In this document: positions 18,205 to 27,200 of the stretch, piece by piece
Layout of the letters: each line of letters starts with the position of its first letter
How positions within the stretch are numbered: the first letter of the stretch is position 1
Assembly: GCA_017476785.1 (NCBI GenBank)
Contig: JAFUZD010000077.1
Location: 1 to 33,451, forward strand
DNA from: Prevotella sp.
GTDB lineage: Bacteria; Bacteroidota; Bacteroidia; Bacteroidales; Bacteroidaceae
Length of the DNA: 33,451 nt
Reading direction: 5' to 3'
Program-made: the position numbers and the translations under genes
The notes under the pieces: model-generated
Told to the model about the DNA's origin: nothing
The model's input: the letters and a program-made list of their open reading frames with translations, nothing else
The model's database searches: none

Positions 18205-18675
18205 ATGAAAGCCAACCCGCTTGCCATAGTGCCCATCCTGCTACGCGCCGTACGCCCCAGCCGCACGGCCGATATGCCCGCCGTAGCCAACGGCTTTTGG
18301 CTGGGCAAAGGCTATGCGGCACTGACATTTTTCGGTACCATCATCACCCACAGCGAGCAGGAGGCGCAACGCATCAACCGCCGCTTTGACGCGCTGAAGA
18401 ACCACGAGATGATTCATCTGCGGCAGGCACAGTCGACGCACGACTCGTGGATTGTGTTCTACTGGAAATATCTCGTCTTCTGGCTGAAGGGGTGCCGCTA
18501 CCGCAAGCGGCTGAAGAATGCGGGCTATCTGCTGAACCCCTTTGAAATGGAGGCTTACGCCAATATGTACGACCTCGACTATCTGAAACACAAAGAAAAC
18601 GGCACCAACGAGTGGCGCCGCTATGCCGCAATGTCGCTCGAAGAGCGACTTAAGCTCTACAAATCGAAGCATTAG
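18205..18675 (+). CDS. Small HExxH-containing protein
   Basis: A 156-aa protein I do not recognise by name. It contains HEMIH at 67-71, the zinc-binding HExxH form, in the context NHEMIHLRQAQ, and a glutamate-rich NPFEMEAYANM at 111-121 that could supply the third metal ligand (E114 or E116) as in gluzincins. A hydrophobic segment WIVFYWKYLVFWLKG (82-96) lies between them and may touch the membrane. This spacing resembles minimal metallopeptidase-like proteins, but activity is inference. It lies 33 bases after comEC and converges on the cupin gene. Confidence 0.85.
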   Translation: MKANPLAIVPILLRAVRPSRTADMPAVANGFWLGKGYAALTFFGTIITHSEQEAQRINRRFDALKNHEMIHLRQAQSTHDSWIVFYWKYLVFWLKGCRYRKRLKNAGYLLNPFEMEAYANMYDLDYLKHKENGTNEWRRYAAMSLEERLKLYKSKH

Positions 18676-18709
18676 CCTCCGGTAATCCCCAAGAGAACGC
18701 TGCGCAAGA

Positions 18710-19852
18710 CTAACGAGGCAACTGGTCGTACACCTCGTCGACGACGGGTTCCAGCCATTCGGTCGAAGCCCCTTCCTCGACACGTGTCATATACGTCACG
18801 TGCTGGAACCAGCTGTCGCTGGCTGCACCGTGCCAGTGCTTGACCTCAGCAGGTATGGGAATCACGGTGCCGGGCGTCATCTCCACTGGTTCTTTGCCCC
18901 ACTCTTGGTACCAGCCACGGCCACTGACGCAGATGAGCACCTGCACGCTCTTGTGATGGATGTGCCAGTTGTTGCGGCAGCGAGGCTCAAACGTCACGTT
19001 GACGGGGCCGCCATTCTGTGCGTCGAGCGGTGCCAGATAGCTGTTACCGATGAAATACTGTGCGTAGGCTGTGTTGAGTTCACCTTTCGGCCACACACTG
19101 AAGTCGACTGGCCGACCATTGCCCAGCAGTGCGTCATAGTTATCTGCCAGCGACTCTCCATACACCTCGCAGACGGCCTTAGCGGCACGATAGGCCTCCA
19201 CATTGCCCACCTTATTATATAAGGTAAGGGGAATGGAGTGGAGCTCGGCATCGCTAAGCCCCATATTACGGGCTCCACTGACGTGCGCCTTCAGCTGCGG
19301 TTCCACGCCCTCAATGCCCGAAAGGGCACTGACGGTGACCAGTTCGCGATCGGCGTATGACAGATTATTGCGGGCGAAGATGTCGCCAAAGAGGTGGGCT
19401 TTCAGATAATAGTCCGTGGCAGGAGCGAAGGTATAGTTGAACGGCTGCCCGCCCACGAGCTGCGTCTGCACCTCAGTGCCCTGCTGCAGGGCATCATAGT
19501 CGGCAGGCAGGGGCTCGGCCTCGCGTCCGGGTTCGTCGGTGATTCCGGCTGTCTGCCGTTCGCTAAGTATGCGCTGCAATGTGCCCAGCCCATTGAGTGA
19601 GCGAGGAAAGCCCGTATAGGCATAGAGCTGTGAGAGTGCTTCCTTAATGTCGCTGACGGCTACGCGGTCGTCCAGCGCAGCACGGATAGCCGTGTCGAGA
19701 TGCTTCAAGTCGCCCTTTGCTTCGAGGCAGGCGATGGCAGAGAGATGCTGCTGCCGCTGATTCAATACGTTTTCCATTGTCTGTTGTGCTTTTATTGGGG
19801 TGCACAGGGTCGCGGCGACCACTGCTGCACCGATTATACGTTTTATCTTCAT
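18710..19852 (-). CDS. Secreted carboxymuconolactone decarboxylase-like / cupin fusion
   Basis: A 380-aa predicted exported protein. A signal peptide covers residues 1-22 (MKIKRIIGAAVVAATLC, cut near KAQ). Two helical blocks resembling the carboxymuconolactone decarboxylase/AhpD fold follow at about 40-100 and 145-235 (HLFGDIFARNNLSYADREL, LKAHVSGARNMGLSDAEL). They lack the CxxC redox pair of AhpD. The C-terminal cupin (about 275-350) has likely metal ligands H297, H299 or H300, Q304 and H339 or H341. Such fusions are often annotated as decarboxylase or quercetinase-like, but the substrate is unknown. A -7 box only 5 bases from the ATG suggests a leaderless mRNA. Confidence 0.88.
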   Translation of the reverse strand: MKIKRIIGAAVVAATLCTPIKAQQTMENVLNQRQQHLSAIACLEAKGDLKHLDTAIRAALDDRVAVSDIKEALSQLYAYTGFPRSLNGLGTLQRILSERQTAGITDEPGREAEPLPADYDALQQGTEVQTQLVGGQPFNYTFAPATDYYLKAHLFGDIFARNNLSYADRELVTVSALSGIEGVEPQLKAHVSGARNMGLSDAELHSIPLTLYNKVGNVEAYRAAKAVCEVYGESLADNYDALLGNGRPVDFSVWPKGELNTAYAQYFIGNSYLAPLDAQNGGPVNVTFEPRCRNNWHIHHKSVQVLICVSGRGWYQEWGKEPVEMTPGTVIPIPAEVKHWHGAASDSWFQHVTYMTRVEEGASTEWLEPVVDEVYDQLPR

Positions 19853-19857
19853 CGCCG

Positions 19858-19865
19858 CAAAGATA
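19858..19865 (-). promoter_or_regulatory. Promoter -7 box very close to the cupin gene start
   Basis: The minus strand reads TATCTTTG, ending 5 bases before the ATG at 19852. Transcription would begin at or within a base or two of the start codon. The upstream half of this promoter overlaps the trpS terminator. Confidence 0.6.
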
Positions 19866-19870
19866 CGAAA

Positions 19871-19905
19871 AATCCGCCATACGGGAGTTGCCCAGATGGC
19901 GGATT
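19871..19905 (-). terminator. Terminator of trpS
   Basis: Arms AATCCGCCAT (19871-19880) and ATGGCGGATT (19896-19905) are exact reverse complements; an inner GGG/CCC pair extends the stem. On the minus strand the stem is followed by TTTTT-rich sequence. It lies 23 bases after the trpS stop and directly upstream of the cupin promoter. Confidence 0.8.
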
Positions 19906-19928
19906 ATTTGATATATTTTGCAGGAAAG

Positions 19929-21017
19929 CTACTTGGCACGGAAGCGCTCAGCCTGTTCGCGAATCAGCTCAGCATCGTCGAAATAGTTGATGCGCATAGC
20001 AGCGCGTACCTCGTCCATCGTCTGCGCTGCCGTTTCGCGCGCCTGCTCCGTTCCCCGTCGCAGTATGTTGTATATCTCGGGAATGTCCTGCTCCAGCTCG
20101 TGGCGACGCTGACGGATGGGGTCCAGCATATTGTTCAGAATCTGACAGAGGAACTTCTTGCACTTCATATCGCCCAGTCCACCACGGCGGTAGTGGTCCT
20201 TCAGCTCGTCCAGATTCTGATACTCGGGCCACAGATTGGCAAAGTCGTCGGGCGTTGAGAAGGCATCCAGATACGTGAACACCGCATTGCCTTCCACGTG
20301 ACCGGGGTCGTTCAGGTTGACGTGCTCGGGGTCGGTATACATCGAGCGCACTTTCTGCCACACGGTGTCGGCATCGTCAGAGAGATAGATGCAGTTGCCG
20401 AGGCTCTTCGACATCTTTTCCTTACCGTCCGTGCCGGGCAGCCGGCGCGCCGTAGCATTCTCGGGCAGCATTATCTCGGGCTCTACCAGCACCGGTGCAT
20501 ACGTCTGGTTGAAACGACGCACCAGCTCGCGCGTCACCTCAATCATCGGTTCCTGATCCTCGCCTACGGGCACCGTGGTCGACTTGAAGAGCGTGATGTC
20601 GGCCGCCTGCGAGACGGGATAGCAGAAGAAGCCCAGCGGGATGTTGGCCTCAAAGTTACGCATCTTGATTTCCGTCTTCACCGTCGGGTTGCGCTGCACG
20701 CGGCTCACCGTAATCAGGTTCATCAGATAGGTAGTCAGTTCGGCCAGTTCGGCTATCTGACTCTGAATGAAGATGGTGCACTTCTGGGGGGCGAGCCCCA
20801 CGGAGAGATAGTCCAGTGCCACCTCGATAAGGTTCTGCCGGATTTTCTCAGGATTATCGGCATTGTCGGTCAGTGCCTGCACATCGGCCATAAACACAAA
20901 CATTTTGTCATAGTTGCCCGCCTGTTGCAGTTCCACGCGGCGGCGCAGCGAGCCGATGTAGTGGCCCATATGCAGCTTGCCCGTAGGGCGGTCGCCTGTC
21001 AGTATAATCTTTCCCAT
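19929..21017 (-). CDS. trpS: Tryptophanyl-tRNA synthetase
   Basis: Charges tRNA-Trp with tryptophan. The 362-aa class I enzyme carries the HIGH-like motif as HMGH (16-19) in [13 protein letters not shown] and KMSKS at 201-205, with the family's GEDQEP and [11 protein letters not shown] segments. Length is normal. The ATG at 21017 is preceded by a TACCTTTG box at 21046-21053, predicting a leader of about 25 bases. It is a single-gene transcript ended by the hairpin 19871-19905. Nothing suggests tryptophan-dependent attenuation. Confidence 0.97.
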   Translation of the reverse strand: MGKIILTGDRPTGKLHMGHYIGSLRRRVELQQAGNYDKMFVFMADVQALTDNADNPEKIRQNLIEVALDYLSVGLAPQKCTIFIQSQIAELAELTTYLMNLITVSRVQRNPTVKTEIKMRNFEANIPLGFFCYPVSQAADITLFKSTTVPVGEDQEPMIEVTRELVRRFNQTYAPVLVEPEIMLPENATARRLPGTDGKEKMSKSLGNCIYLSDDADTVWQKVRSMYTDPEHVNLNDPGHVEGNAVFTYLDAFSTPDDFANLWPEYQNLDELKDHYRRGGLGDMKCKKFLCQILNNMLDPIRQRRHELEQDIPEIYNILRRGTEQARETAAQTMDEVRAAMRINYFDDAELIREQAERFRAK

Positions 21018-21045
21018 AATTCGTCTGTTTCAGTTTTACAGGCTG

Positions 21046-21053
21046 CAAAGGTA
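21046..21053 (-). promoter_or_regulatory. Promoter -7 box of trpS
   Basis: The minus strand reads TACCTTTG, 28 bases before the trpS ATG. A T-rich run lies directly upstream; no clear -33 TTTG. Confidence 0.7.
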
Positions 21054-21175
21054 CGAAAAAAAAGTGAAACCCTCTGTATTTTTGTGCAATTAAATCACGG
21101 CTCATTTACACTAATCCTGTGGTGGGGACTTCGCAGGATTTTTGGATTTTCACAAGTCTTGCGGGCAGAATTTTC

Positions 21176-21206
21176 TTGCCAGCAACAGAGATTTAGCCTA
21201 ATTTTG
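21176..21206 (+). promoter_or_regulatory. Promoter of the 37-aa membrane micropeptide
   Basis: TTG at 21176-21178 and TAATTTTG at 21199-21206, separated by 20 bases. The predicted leader before the ATG at 21241 is about 30 bases. The stretch 21054-21175 upstream holds no other feature I can see. Confidence 0.6.
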
Positions 21207-21240
21207 CAGAAAGAAACTCAAATAAATAAGGAATAGCTCA

Positions 21241-21354
21241 ATGACTACACAAAAGCCTACATTATTACAGAGGAGAATGAGCTGCGGATGCTTCATTCTC
21301 CTCCTCTTCGCTGAAATATTGATACTGCTGGGCATCATCTGCATAGTGATATAA
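21241..21354 (+). CDS. 37-aa single-pass membrane micropeptide
   Basis: A short frame coding for 37 residues, MTTQKPTLLQRRMSCGCF followed by a hydrophobic helix (about 18-37: ILLLFAEILILLGIICIVI) that ends at the stop. The basic RR before the helix predicts an N-inside orientation. A CxC pair (residues 15 and 17) sits at the membrane edge. It has its own promoter-like sequence (21176-21206) and AAGGAATAG before the ATG. It occupies most of an otherwise gene-free stretch of 407 bases. An internal ATG at codon 13 is an alternative start. I know of no family; the call rests on composition and promoter placement. Confidence 0.55.
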   Translation: MTTQKPTLLQRRMSCGCFILLLFAEILILLGIICIVI

Positions 21355-21414
21355 AGCCGGGGGTATCCATCTATCAATAAGGACTAAAATTGCAGGAATG
21401 TGAAAATTAATTCG

Positions 21415-21422
21415 TAACTTTG
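21415..21422 (+). promoter_or_regulatory. Promoter -7 box adjacent to the DUF6804-fusion gene
   Basis: TAACTTTG ends 5 bases before the ATG at 21428, so the transcript is predicted to start at or almost at the initiation codon. A TTG at 21390-21392 may be the -33 element (22-base spacing). Confidence 0.6.
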
Positions 21423-21427
21423 CGGTG

Positions 21428-22840
21428 ATGAAACGGAAATATCTCATTATGGCAGCCGTACTGCTGCTGTGTCTCGCCCCGATGCCCTACGGCTACTTCC
21501 AGCTGGTGCGTCTGCTGGCGACGCTGCTGTTCGGGGCAATGGCTTACCGCTACTACCAAGAGCGGCGCGAGGGACTGGCCTACGCCTGCGGTACACTGGC
21601 CCTGCTGTTCCAGCCGTTCTACAAGATTGCGCTGGGGCGGGCACTGTGGAACGTTATGGATGTCATCGTGGCCGCTGGGCTCATCATCCTGTTCTTTGTT
21701 GAGCACAGGCGGGAAAGGCGGTTGCCAGACATCGAGCCAGCCCCCATCATTCCCGACGAACAGCCGGCGTTGGGGGCACGGAATCGCATAGAGTTCCAAT
21801 TGGACAGCCGGTTGGCGCCGCGCGAACTGGTTTACGTGGCCAGCACGGAAGATGCTGCCCTAAAGGAGTTTTTCGAGACCAACCCCGACTTTCTTGGCAC
21901 GCTGGGACTGAAACTGGGCCTCAACCTCATCTATCTGCCCTTCCTCATCCGGCGTCTTAAGAACAAGCAGGTGCTCCAGTACCGGGCGCCCTATTTGAGC
22001 GACGCGGAGCTGGACGACATCAACGTCGGCAACGACTTTATGCTGCAATACCTGACCCATCCGGCCGACAAAGAGCGCATCACGCAGGGATTCATCCGTA
22101 CGGAGAGCATCCACCGAGGCAACGACGGCAACGACTGCGCCGTCAACCGTTTCTATCCGCTATCGTCAGCCAGCGGCGAGTCCGTCGACAGTCAGATACA
22201 CAACATCAGTCTGCAGATTAAGGCCGAAGACCTCCACCAGCAACAGCTGTTGGAACAACACCGGTCGATGTCCAGCTCCAGCAAGAGTACCTTCCGTCTG
22301 CCGGATGAGCTGTCTGACCAACCAATGATTATAAGAGATGATGACACCGACGAGCTACTGGAAGAAGTAAGGGAGCGCATAGCCACGCTGCGCCAGCGGG
22401 GCATTGCCGAGCATATCTTGGAACAGCTCATCCATCCTGACAACCGGCTGAGCCGCTTGGTCGTCACACAGGACTACCGCATCCTGCTGCCCGACTATAA
22501 CAATATGGAAATCAAGATGGAGCCGCTGATGAAAGCCGTCTACCTGTTCTTCCTGCGCCACCCCGAGGGCATCCTCTTCAAGAACCTGCCCAGCTACCGA
22601 CAGGAGCTGACCGACATCTACGCCAAGCTCCGTCCAATGGGGCTGACCGACAAAGCACTGAAGAGCATCGAGGACGTCACCAATCCGCTACAGAACTCCA
22701 TCAACGAAAAGTGTGCCCGTATCAAAGCTGCCTTCATCGGCCAGTTCGACGAATATATGGCCAAGAGCTACTACATCAGCGGCCAGCGCGGCGAGAAGAA
22801 GCGCATCACCCTACCCCAGCATCTCATTGTGTGGGAATAA
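21428..22840 (+). CDS. DUF6804-like membrane domain fused to an uncharacterised Bacteroidales domain
   Basis: A 470-aa protein. Residues 1-95 form a membrane domain with three or four helices (MKRKYLIMAAVLLLC, PYGYFQLVRLLATLLF, LFQPFYKIALGR-LWNVMDV) that closely resembles stand-alone DUF6804 proteins. A linker and a middle region (about 120-300) follow, with FFETNPDFLGTLGLKLGLNLIY. The soluble C-terminal domain (about 330-470) has RLVVTQDYRILLPDY, KAVYLFFLRHPEGILFKNL, and SIEDVTNPLQNSINEKC, ending KRITLPQHLIVWE. I recall that C-terminal domain from other Bacteroidales proteins, without known function. The ATG at 21428 is chosen over the GTG one codon earlier. The next gene starts 10 bases after the stop. 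Confidence 0.85.
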   Translation: MKRKYLIMAAVLLLCLAPMPYGYFQLVRLLATLLFGAMAYRYYQERREGLAYACGTLALLFQPFYKIALGRALWNVMDVIVAAGLIILFFVEHRRERRLPDIEPAPIIPDEQPALGARNRIEFQLDSRLAPRELVYVASTEDAALKEFFETNPDFLGTLGLKLGLNLIYLPFLIRRLKNKQVLQYRAPYLSDAELDDINVGNDFMLQYLTHPADKERITQGFIRTESIHRGNDGNDCAVNRFYPLSSASGESVDSQIHNISLQIKAEDLHQQQLLEQHRSMSSSSKSTFRLPDELSDQPMIIRDDDTDELLEEVRERIATLRQRGIAEHILEQLIHPDNRLSRLVVTQDYRILLPDYNNMEIKMEPLMKAVYLFFLRHPEGILFKNLPSYRQELTDIYAKLRPMGLTDKALKSIEDVTNPLQNSINEKCARIKAAFIGQFDEYMAKSYYISGQRGEKKRITLPQHLIVWE

Positions 22841-22850
22841 GAAGAAGTCT

Positions 22851-23972
22851 ATGCAGAGGATGGACGAAACGGAACAAAGAAGTCAGACAGCAACAATGGA
22901 AAAACAAAGACAACGACTGCTATCACTCGATGCCCTGCGGGGAATGACCGTGGCGGGAATGATTTTGGTAAACAATGGCTGGGGAGCAACGTTTACTCCG
23001 TTGCAGCATTCTCACTGGAACGGGTTGACCCCGTGCGACCTCGTGTTCCCCTTCTTCCTCTTCATCGTGGGTGTTTCCACCTACCTTTCTCTGCAGAAGA
23101 GCGGTTTCCGCCCGTCAGTGACAGTCATCCGCAAGATAGTGAAGCGTGCCACGCTGCTTTTTCTCATCGGGTTGTTCATCAACTGGACGGCACTGGCCGC
23201 CGGTGGCGACCTGCAGTGCTTTGACCATCTGCGCCTCTGGGCAGTGCTGCAACGCATCGCCGTCTGCTACTTACTGACGGCACTCTTTGCCATCAGCCTA
23301 CCCCATCGCTATCTGCTGCCCACCATCATCGGCCTGCTCACCCTCTACGGCATCGTCTTGCTGACGGGAAACGGCTATGCCGAAGATGCAACAAACATCG
23401 CCCTGCGTATTGACACACGTCTCTTCGGAGCCGCCCATCTCTACCGCTGGGCTCCCATCGACCCGGAAGGGCTGCTGGGCACAATCGGTGCCACAGCCCA
23501 CACACTGACTGGATTCTACTGCGCCCGACGGATGCGGCAGGCCGAAGAGCCGACGATGCAGGCACTCCATCTGCTGCTCACTGGCGCGGCACTGCTGGCC
23601 TGCGGCTGGCTGCTGTCGTTCCTGCTGCCCATCAACAAGACGATATGGAGCCCCTCGTTTGCCCTCGTCACCTGCGGGGCTGCCGCCCTGCTACTGGGAC
23701 TGCTCATCCAGATGATTGACATCCGCGGGCACCAACGCTGGGCGTTGCCTTTCCGCATCTTTGGCGTCAATCCGCTGGCACTCTACGCTTCGTCCGAGTT
23801 GCTGGCCATCTTGCTGGGGCAGTGGGGCGTCAGCGAAACGGTATACAATGCGCTCCATACGCTCATCTCCTACGACGAAGCTGCTTCACTAGCCTATGCA
23901 GTCTATTTCGTCAGCCTCAACTTCCTGATTGGCTACATTCTCTACCGCCGCCACATTTACATCAAGCTATGA
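22851..23972 (+). CDS. HGSNAT/DUF5009-like membrane acyltransferase
   Basis: A 373-aa polytopic membrane protein related to heparan-alpha-glucosaminide N-acetyltransferase (COG4299-type). Conserved landmarks are SLDALRGMTVAGMILVNN at the start of helix 1, PCDLVFPFFLFIVG, WAVLQRIAVCYLL, DPEGLLGTIGATAHT and FRIFGVNPLALYASSELL. The family acetylates amino sugars across a membrane; the bacterial substrate is unknown. The ATG at 22851 follows GAAGAAG and lies 10 bases after the upstream stop; ATGs at 22860 and 22896 are alternatives. A longer in-frame extension overlapping the upstream gene is rejected. It is cotranscribed with the DUF6804-fusion gene. Confidence 0.9.
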   Translation: MQRMDETEQRSQTATMEKQRQRLLSLDALRGMTVAGMILVNNGWGATFTPLQHSHWNGLTPCDLVFPFFLFIVGVSTYLSLQKSGFRPSVTVIRKIVKRATLLFLIGLFINWTALAAGGDLQCFDHLRLWAVLQRIAVCYLLTALFAISLPHRYLLPTIIGLLTLYGIVLLTGNGYAEDATNIALRIDTRLFGAAHLYRWAPIDPEGLLGTIGATAHTLTGFYCARRMRQAEEPTMQALHLLLTGAALLACGWLLSFLLPINKTIWSPSFALVTCGAAALLLGLLIQMIDIRGHQRWALPFRIFGVNPLALYASSELLAILLGQWGVSETVYNALHTLISYDEAASLAYAVYFVSLNFLIGYILYRRHIYIKL

Positions 23973-24150
23973 GGCGCCTCACGCCCTCGCCATCTACATC
24001 CAGACACCCCTCACACGGAACACTTACCCCATTCGGCTCCACCCCCAATCGGGCAACCAACCATCACGGCTGACCAGCATCCGTAGCGCAGACGGGGAAG
24101 AGGCCTGACGGCAAAAACAAGCGCAGAACAAAACTTTGCGCCCCTGCGGC

Positions 24151-24181
24151 TTTGTGCACTGAAATTATTTTCGTACCTTTG
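24151..24181 (+). promoter_or_regulatory. Promoter of carB
   Basis: TTTG at 24151-24154 and TACCTTTG at 24174-24181, separated by 19 bases, a near-ideal Bacteroidetes promoter. The predicted leader to the ATG at 24228 is about 42 bases. The stretch 23973-24150 upstream holds only the 10-bp palindrome GAGGCGCCTC (23971-23980) and nothing else I can call. Confidence 0.85.
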
Positions 24182-24227
24182 CAAATTGGAAATCAAAAGG
24201 AACTGAAAACAAGCAAGAATAATAACT

Positions 24228-27200
24228 ATGGCTAAGAAGAAACTGAAGAAGGTGCTGGTGCTGGGCAGCGGCGCCCTGAAAATCGGACAGGCGGGTGAGT
24301 TCGACTACTCGGGCTCGCAAGCACTGAAGGCACTGCGCGAAGAAGGCATCGCAAGCGTGCTGGTGAATCCCAATATCGCTACGATACAAACGTCGGAGGG
24401 CATTGCGGACAAAGTGTATTTCCAGCCAGTGACCACTCACTTCGTGACGGAAATCATCAAGAAGGAGCGCCCCGACGGCATCCTGCTGGCCTTCGGAGGT
24501 CAGACGGCACTGAACTGCGGAACGGAGCTCTACCAGACGGGAGTGCTCGAGACCTACGGAGTGGAGGTGCTGGGCACGAGCGTGGAGGCAATTATGAACA
24601 CGGAAGACCGCGACCTGTTTGTAAAGAAGCTGGCCGAGGTAGACCTAAAGGTGCCCGTGAGCCACGCCGTAGAGACGATGGACGACGCACTGCGGGCTGC
24701 CCGCGAAATCGGTTTCCCGATAATGATTCGGTCGGCCTATGCGCTGGGCGGACTGGGTTCGGGCATCTGTCCGGACGAGCAAGCCTTTGTCGAACTGGCC
24801 GAGAGTGCCTTTACGTTTGCACCGCAGATTCTGGTGGAAGAGAGCCTGAAAGGCTGGAAGGAGATTGAGTTCGAGTGCATCCGTGATGCCAACGACCACT
24901 GCTTCACCGTGGCTTCGATGGAGAACTTCGACCCGCTGGGCATTCATACGGGCGAATCGATTGTGGTAGCACCGACTTGCTCGCTGAGTGAGAGCCAAGT
25001 GAAGATGCTGCAAGACATCACCATCCGTTGCGTACGCCATCTTAATATCGTAGGCGAGTGCAACATTCAGTTTGCCTTCAACGCCAATACCAACGACTAT
25101 CGCATCATTGAAATCAACGCCCGTCTGAGCCGTTCCTCGGCACTGGCCTCTAAGGCAACGGGCTATCCGCTGGCTTTCGTGGCTGCCAAGATTGCACTGG
25201 GCTACACGCTCGACCAGATTGGCGAGATGGGAACGCCCAACTCGGCCTACGTGGCACCGCAGCTGGACTATATGATATGTAAGATTCCGCGCTGGGACCT
25301 GACCAAGTTTGCTGGCGTCAGCCGCCACATCGGCTCGTCGATGAAGTCGGTCGGCGAGATAATGTCTATCGGCCGTTCGTTCGAAGAGATGATTCAGAAA
25401 GGCCTCAGAATGATTGGACAGGGAATGCACGGCTTCGTAGGCAACGACCATACGCGCTTCGACGACTTGGACGACGCCCTGCAGAACCCCACCGACCTAC
25501 GCATCTTCGCCATCGCGCAGGCACTGGAAGAGGGCTACTCTGTGGAGCGCATTGAGCAACTGACGAAAATCGACGTGTGGTTCCTCGAGCGGCTGAAGCA
25601 CATCGTAGACCTGAAGCACCAGCTGATGGAGTACAACACACTGGCCGAGCTGCCCACCTCACTGCTCAAAGAGGCTAAGGTGGCAGGATTCAGTGACTTC
25701 CAGATAGCCCGCTTCGTGCTGAAACCGACCACGGGCAATATGGAGCGCGAGAATCTGGAAGTGCGCCGCCACCGCAAAGCGAAGGGCGTGCTGCCCGCCG
25801 TGAAGCGCATCAACACGGTGGCCTCCGAGCATCCCGAGCTGACCAACTATCTGTACTTCACTTATGCCGTGGAGGGACACGACATCAACTTCTACAAGAA
25901 CGAGAAGTCGGTGGTGGTGCTGGGCAGCGGAGCCTACCGCATCGGTTCCAGCGTCGAGTTCGACTGGTGCTCGGTGAATGCCATCAACACGGCACGCCGT
26001 CAGGGCTACAAGTCGATAATGATCAACTACAACCCCGAGACCGTATCGACCGACTATGATATGTGCGACCGTCTCTACTTCGACGAGCTGTCGCTCGAGC
26101 GCGTGCTCGACGTCATCGACTTGGAGCAGCCGCGCGGCGTCATCGTCAGCGTGGGTGGCCAGATTCCCAACAATCTTGCTATGAAGCTGCACCGCCAGAG
26201 CGTGCCCGTGCTGGGTACCAGCCCCGTAGACATCGACCGTGCCGAGAACCGCGACAAGTTCTCTGCAATGCTCGACAAACTGGGCATCGACCAGCCGGCG
26301 TGGCGCGCACTGACCTCGTTCGACGACATCAAGGAGTTTGTCGCTGAGGTAGGCTATCCCGTACTGGTGCGTCCCTCGTATGTGCTCAGTGGCGCCGCGA
26401 TGAATGTCTGCTACGACAATGAGGAGCTGCACCGCTTCCTCAATATGGCTACCGAGGTGTCGATAGACTATCCCGTGGTGGTGTCGCAGTTTATGCAGGA
26501 CACGAAGGAGATTGAGTTCGACGCCGTGGCCGATAAGGGCGAGGTGGTAGAGTATGCCATCTCAGAGCACGTAGAGTATGCCGGTGTGCACTCGGGCGAC
26601 GCCACGATGGTCTTCCCTGCACAGCACATCTACTTCAGCACCATCCGCCAGATTAAGAAGATTGCCCGCAAGATTGCTAAGGAGCTGAACATCAGCGGCC
26701 CGTTCAACATCCAGTTCCTAGCCAAGAACCGCGAGGTGAAGGTCATCGAGTGCAACCTGCGCGCCTCGCGCTCGTTCCCCTTCGTGTCTAAGATTCTGAA
26801 GCGCAACTTCATCGAGACGGCCACGAAGATAATGCTCGACGCCCCCTACTCGAAGCCCGACAAGAGCGAGTTCGACATCGACCGCATCGGCGTGAAGGCT
26901 TCGCAGTTCTCATTTGCCCGCTTGCAGAATGCCGACCCCGTGCTGGGCGTGGATATGTCGTCGACGGGCGAGGTAGGATGTTTGGGCGACGACCTGAACG
27001 AGGCACTGCTCAATGCGCTCATCGCCACAGGCTATCGCCTGCCCAAGCAGTCGGTGCTCATCTCGAGTGGCGGTGCCAAAGGTAAGGTCAGCCTGCTCGA
27101 ACCGGCCAAACAGCTGGTGAAGCGCGGCTACAATGTGTATGCCACGGCAGGCACGGCACGCTTCTTCAACGAGAACGGCGTGACGGCAACAGCCGTCAGC

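Noticed and set aside
23971-23980. Perfect 10-bp palindrome GAGGCGCCTC over the acyltransferase gene stop
   Set aside because: Too short and without a T-tract to call a terminator, and expected by chance at this GC content.
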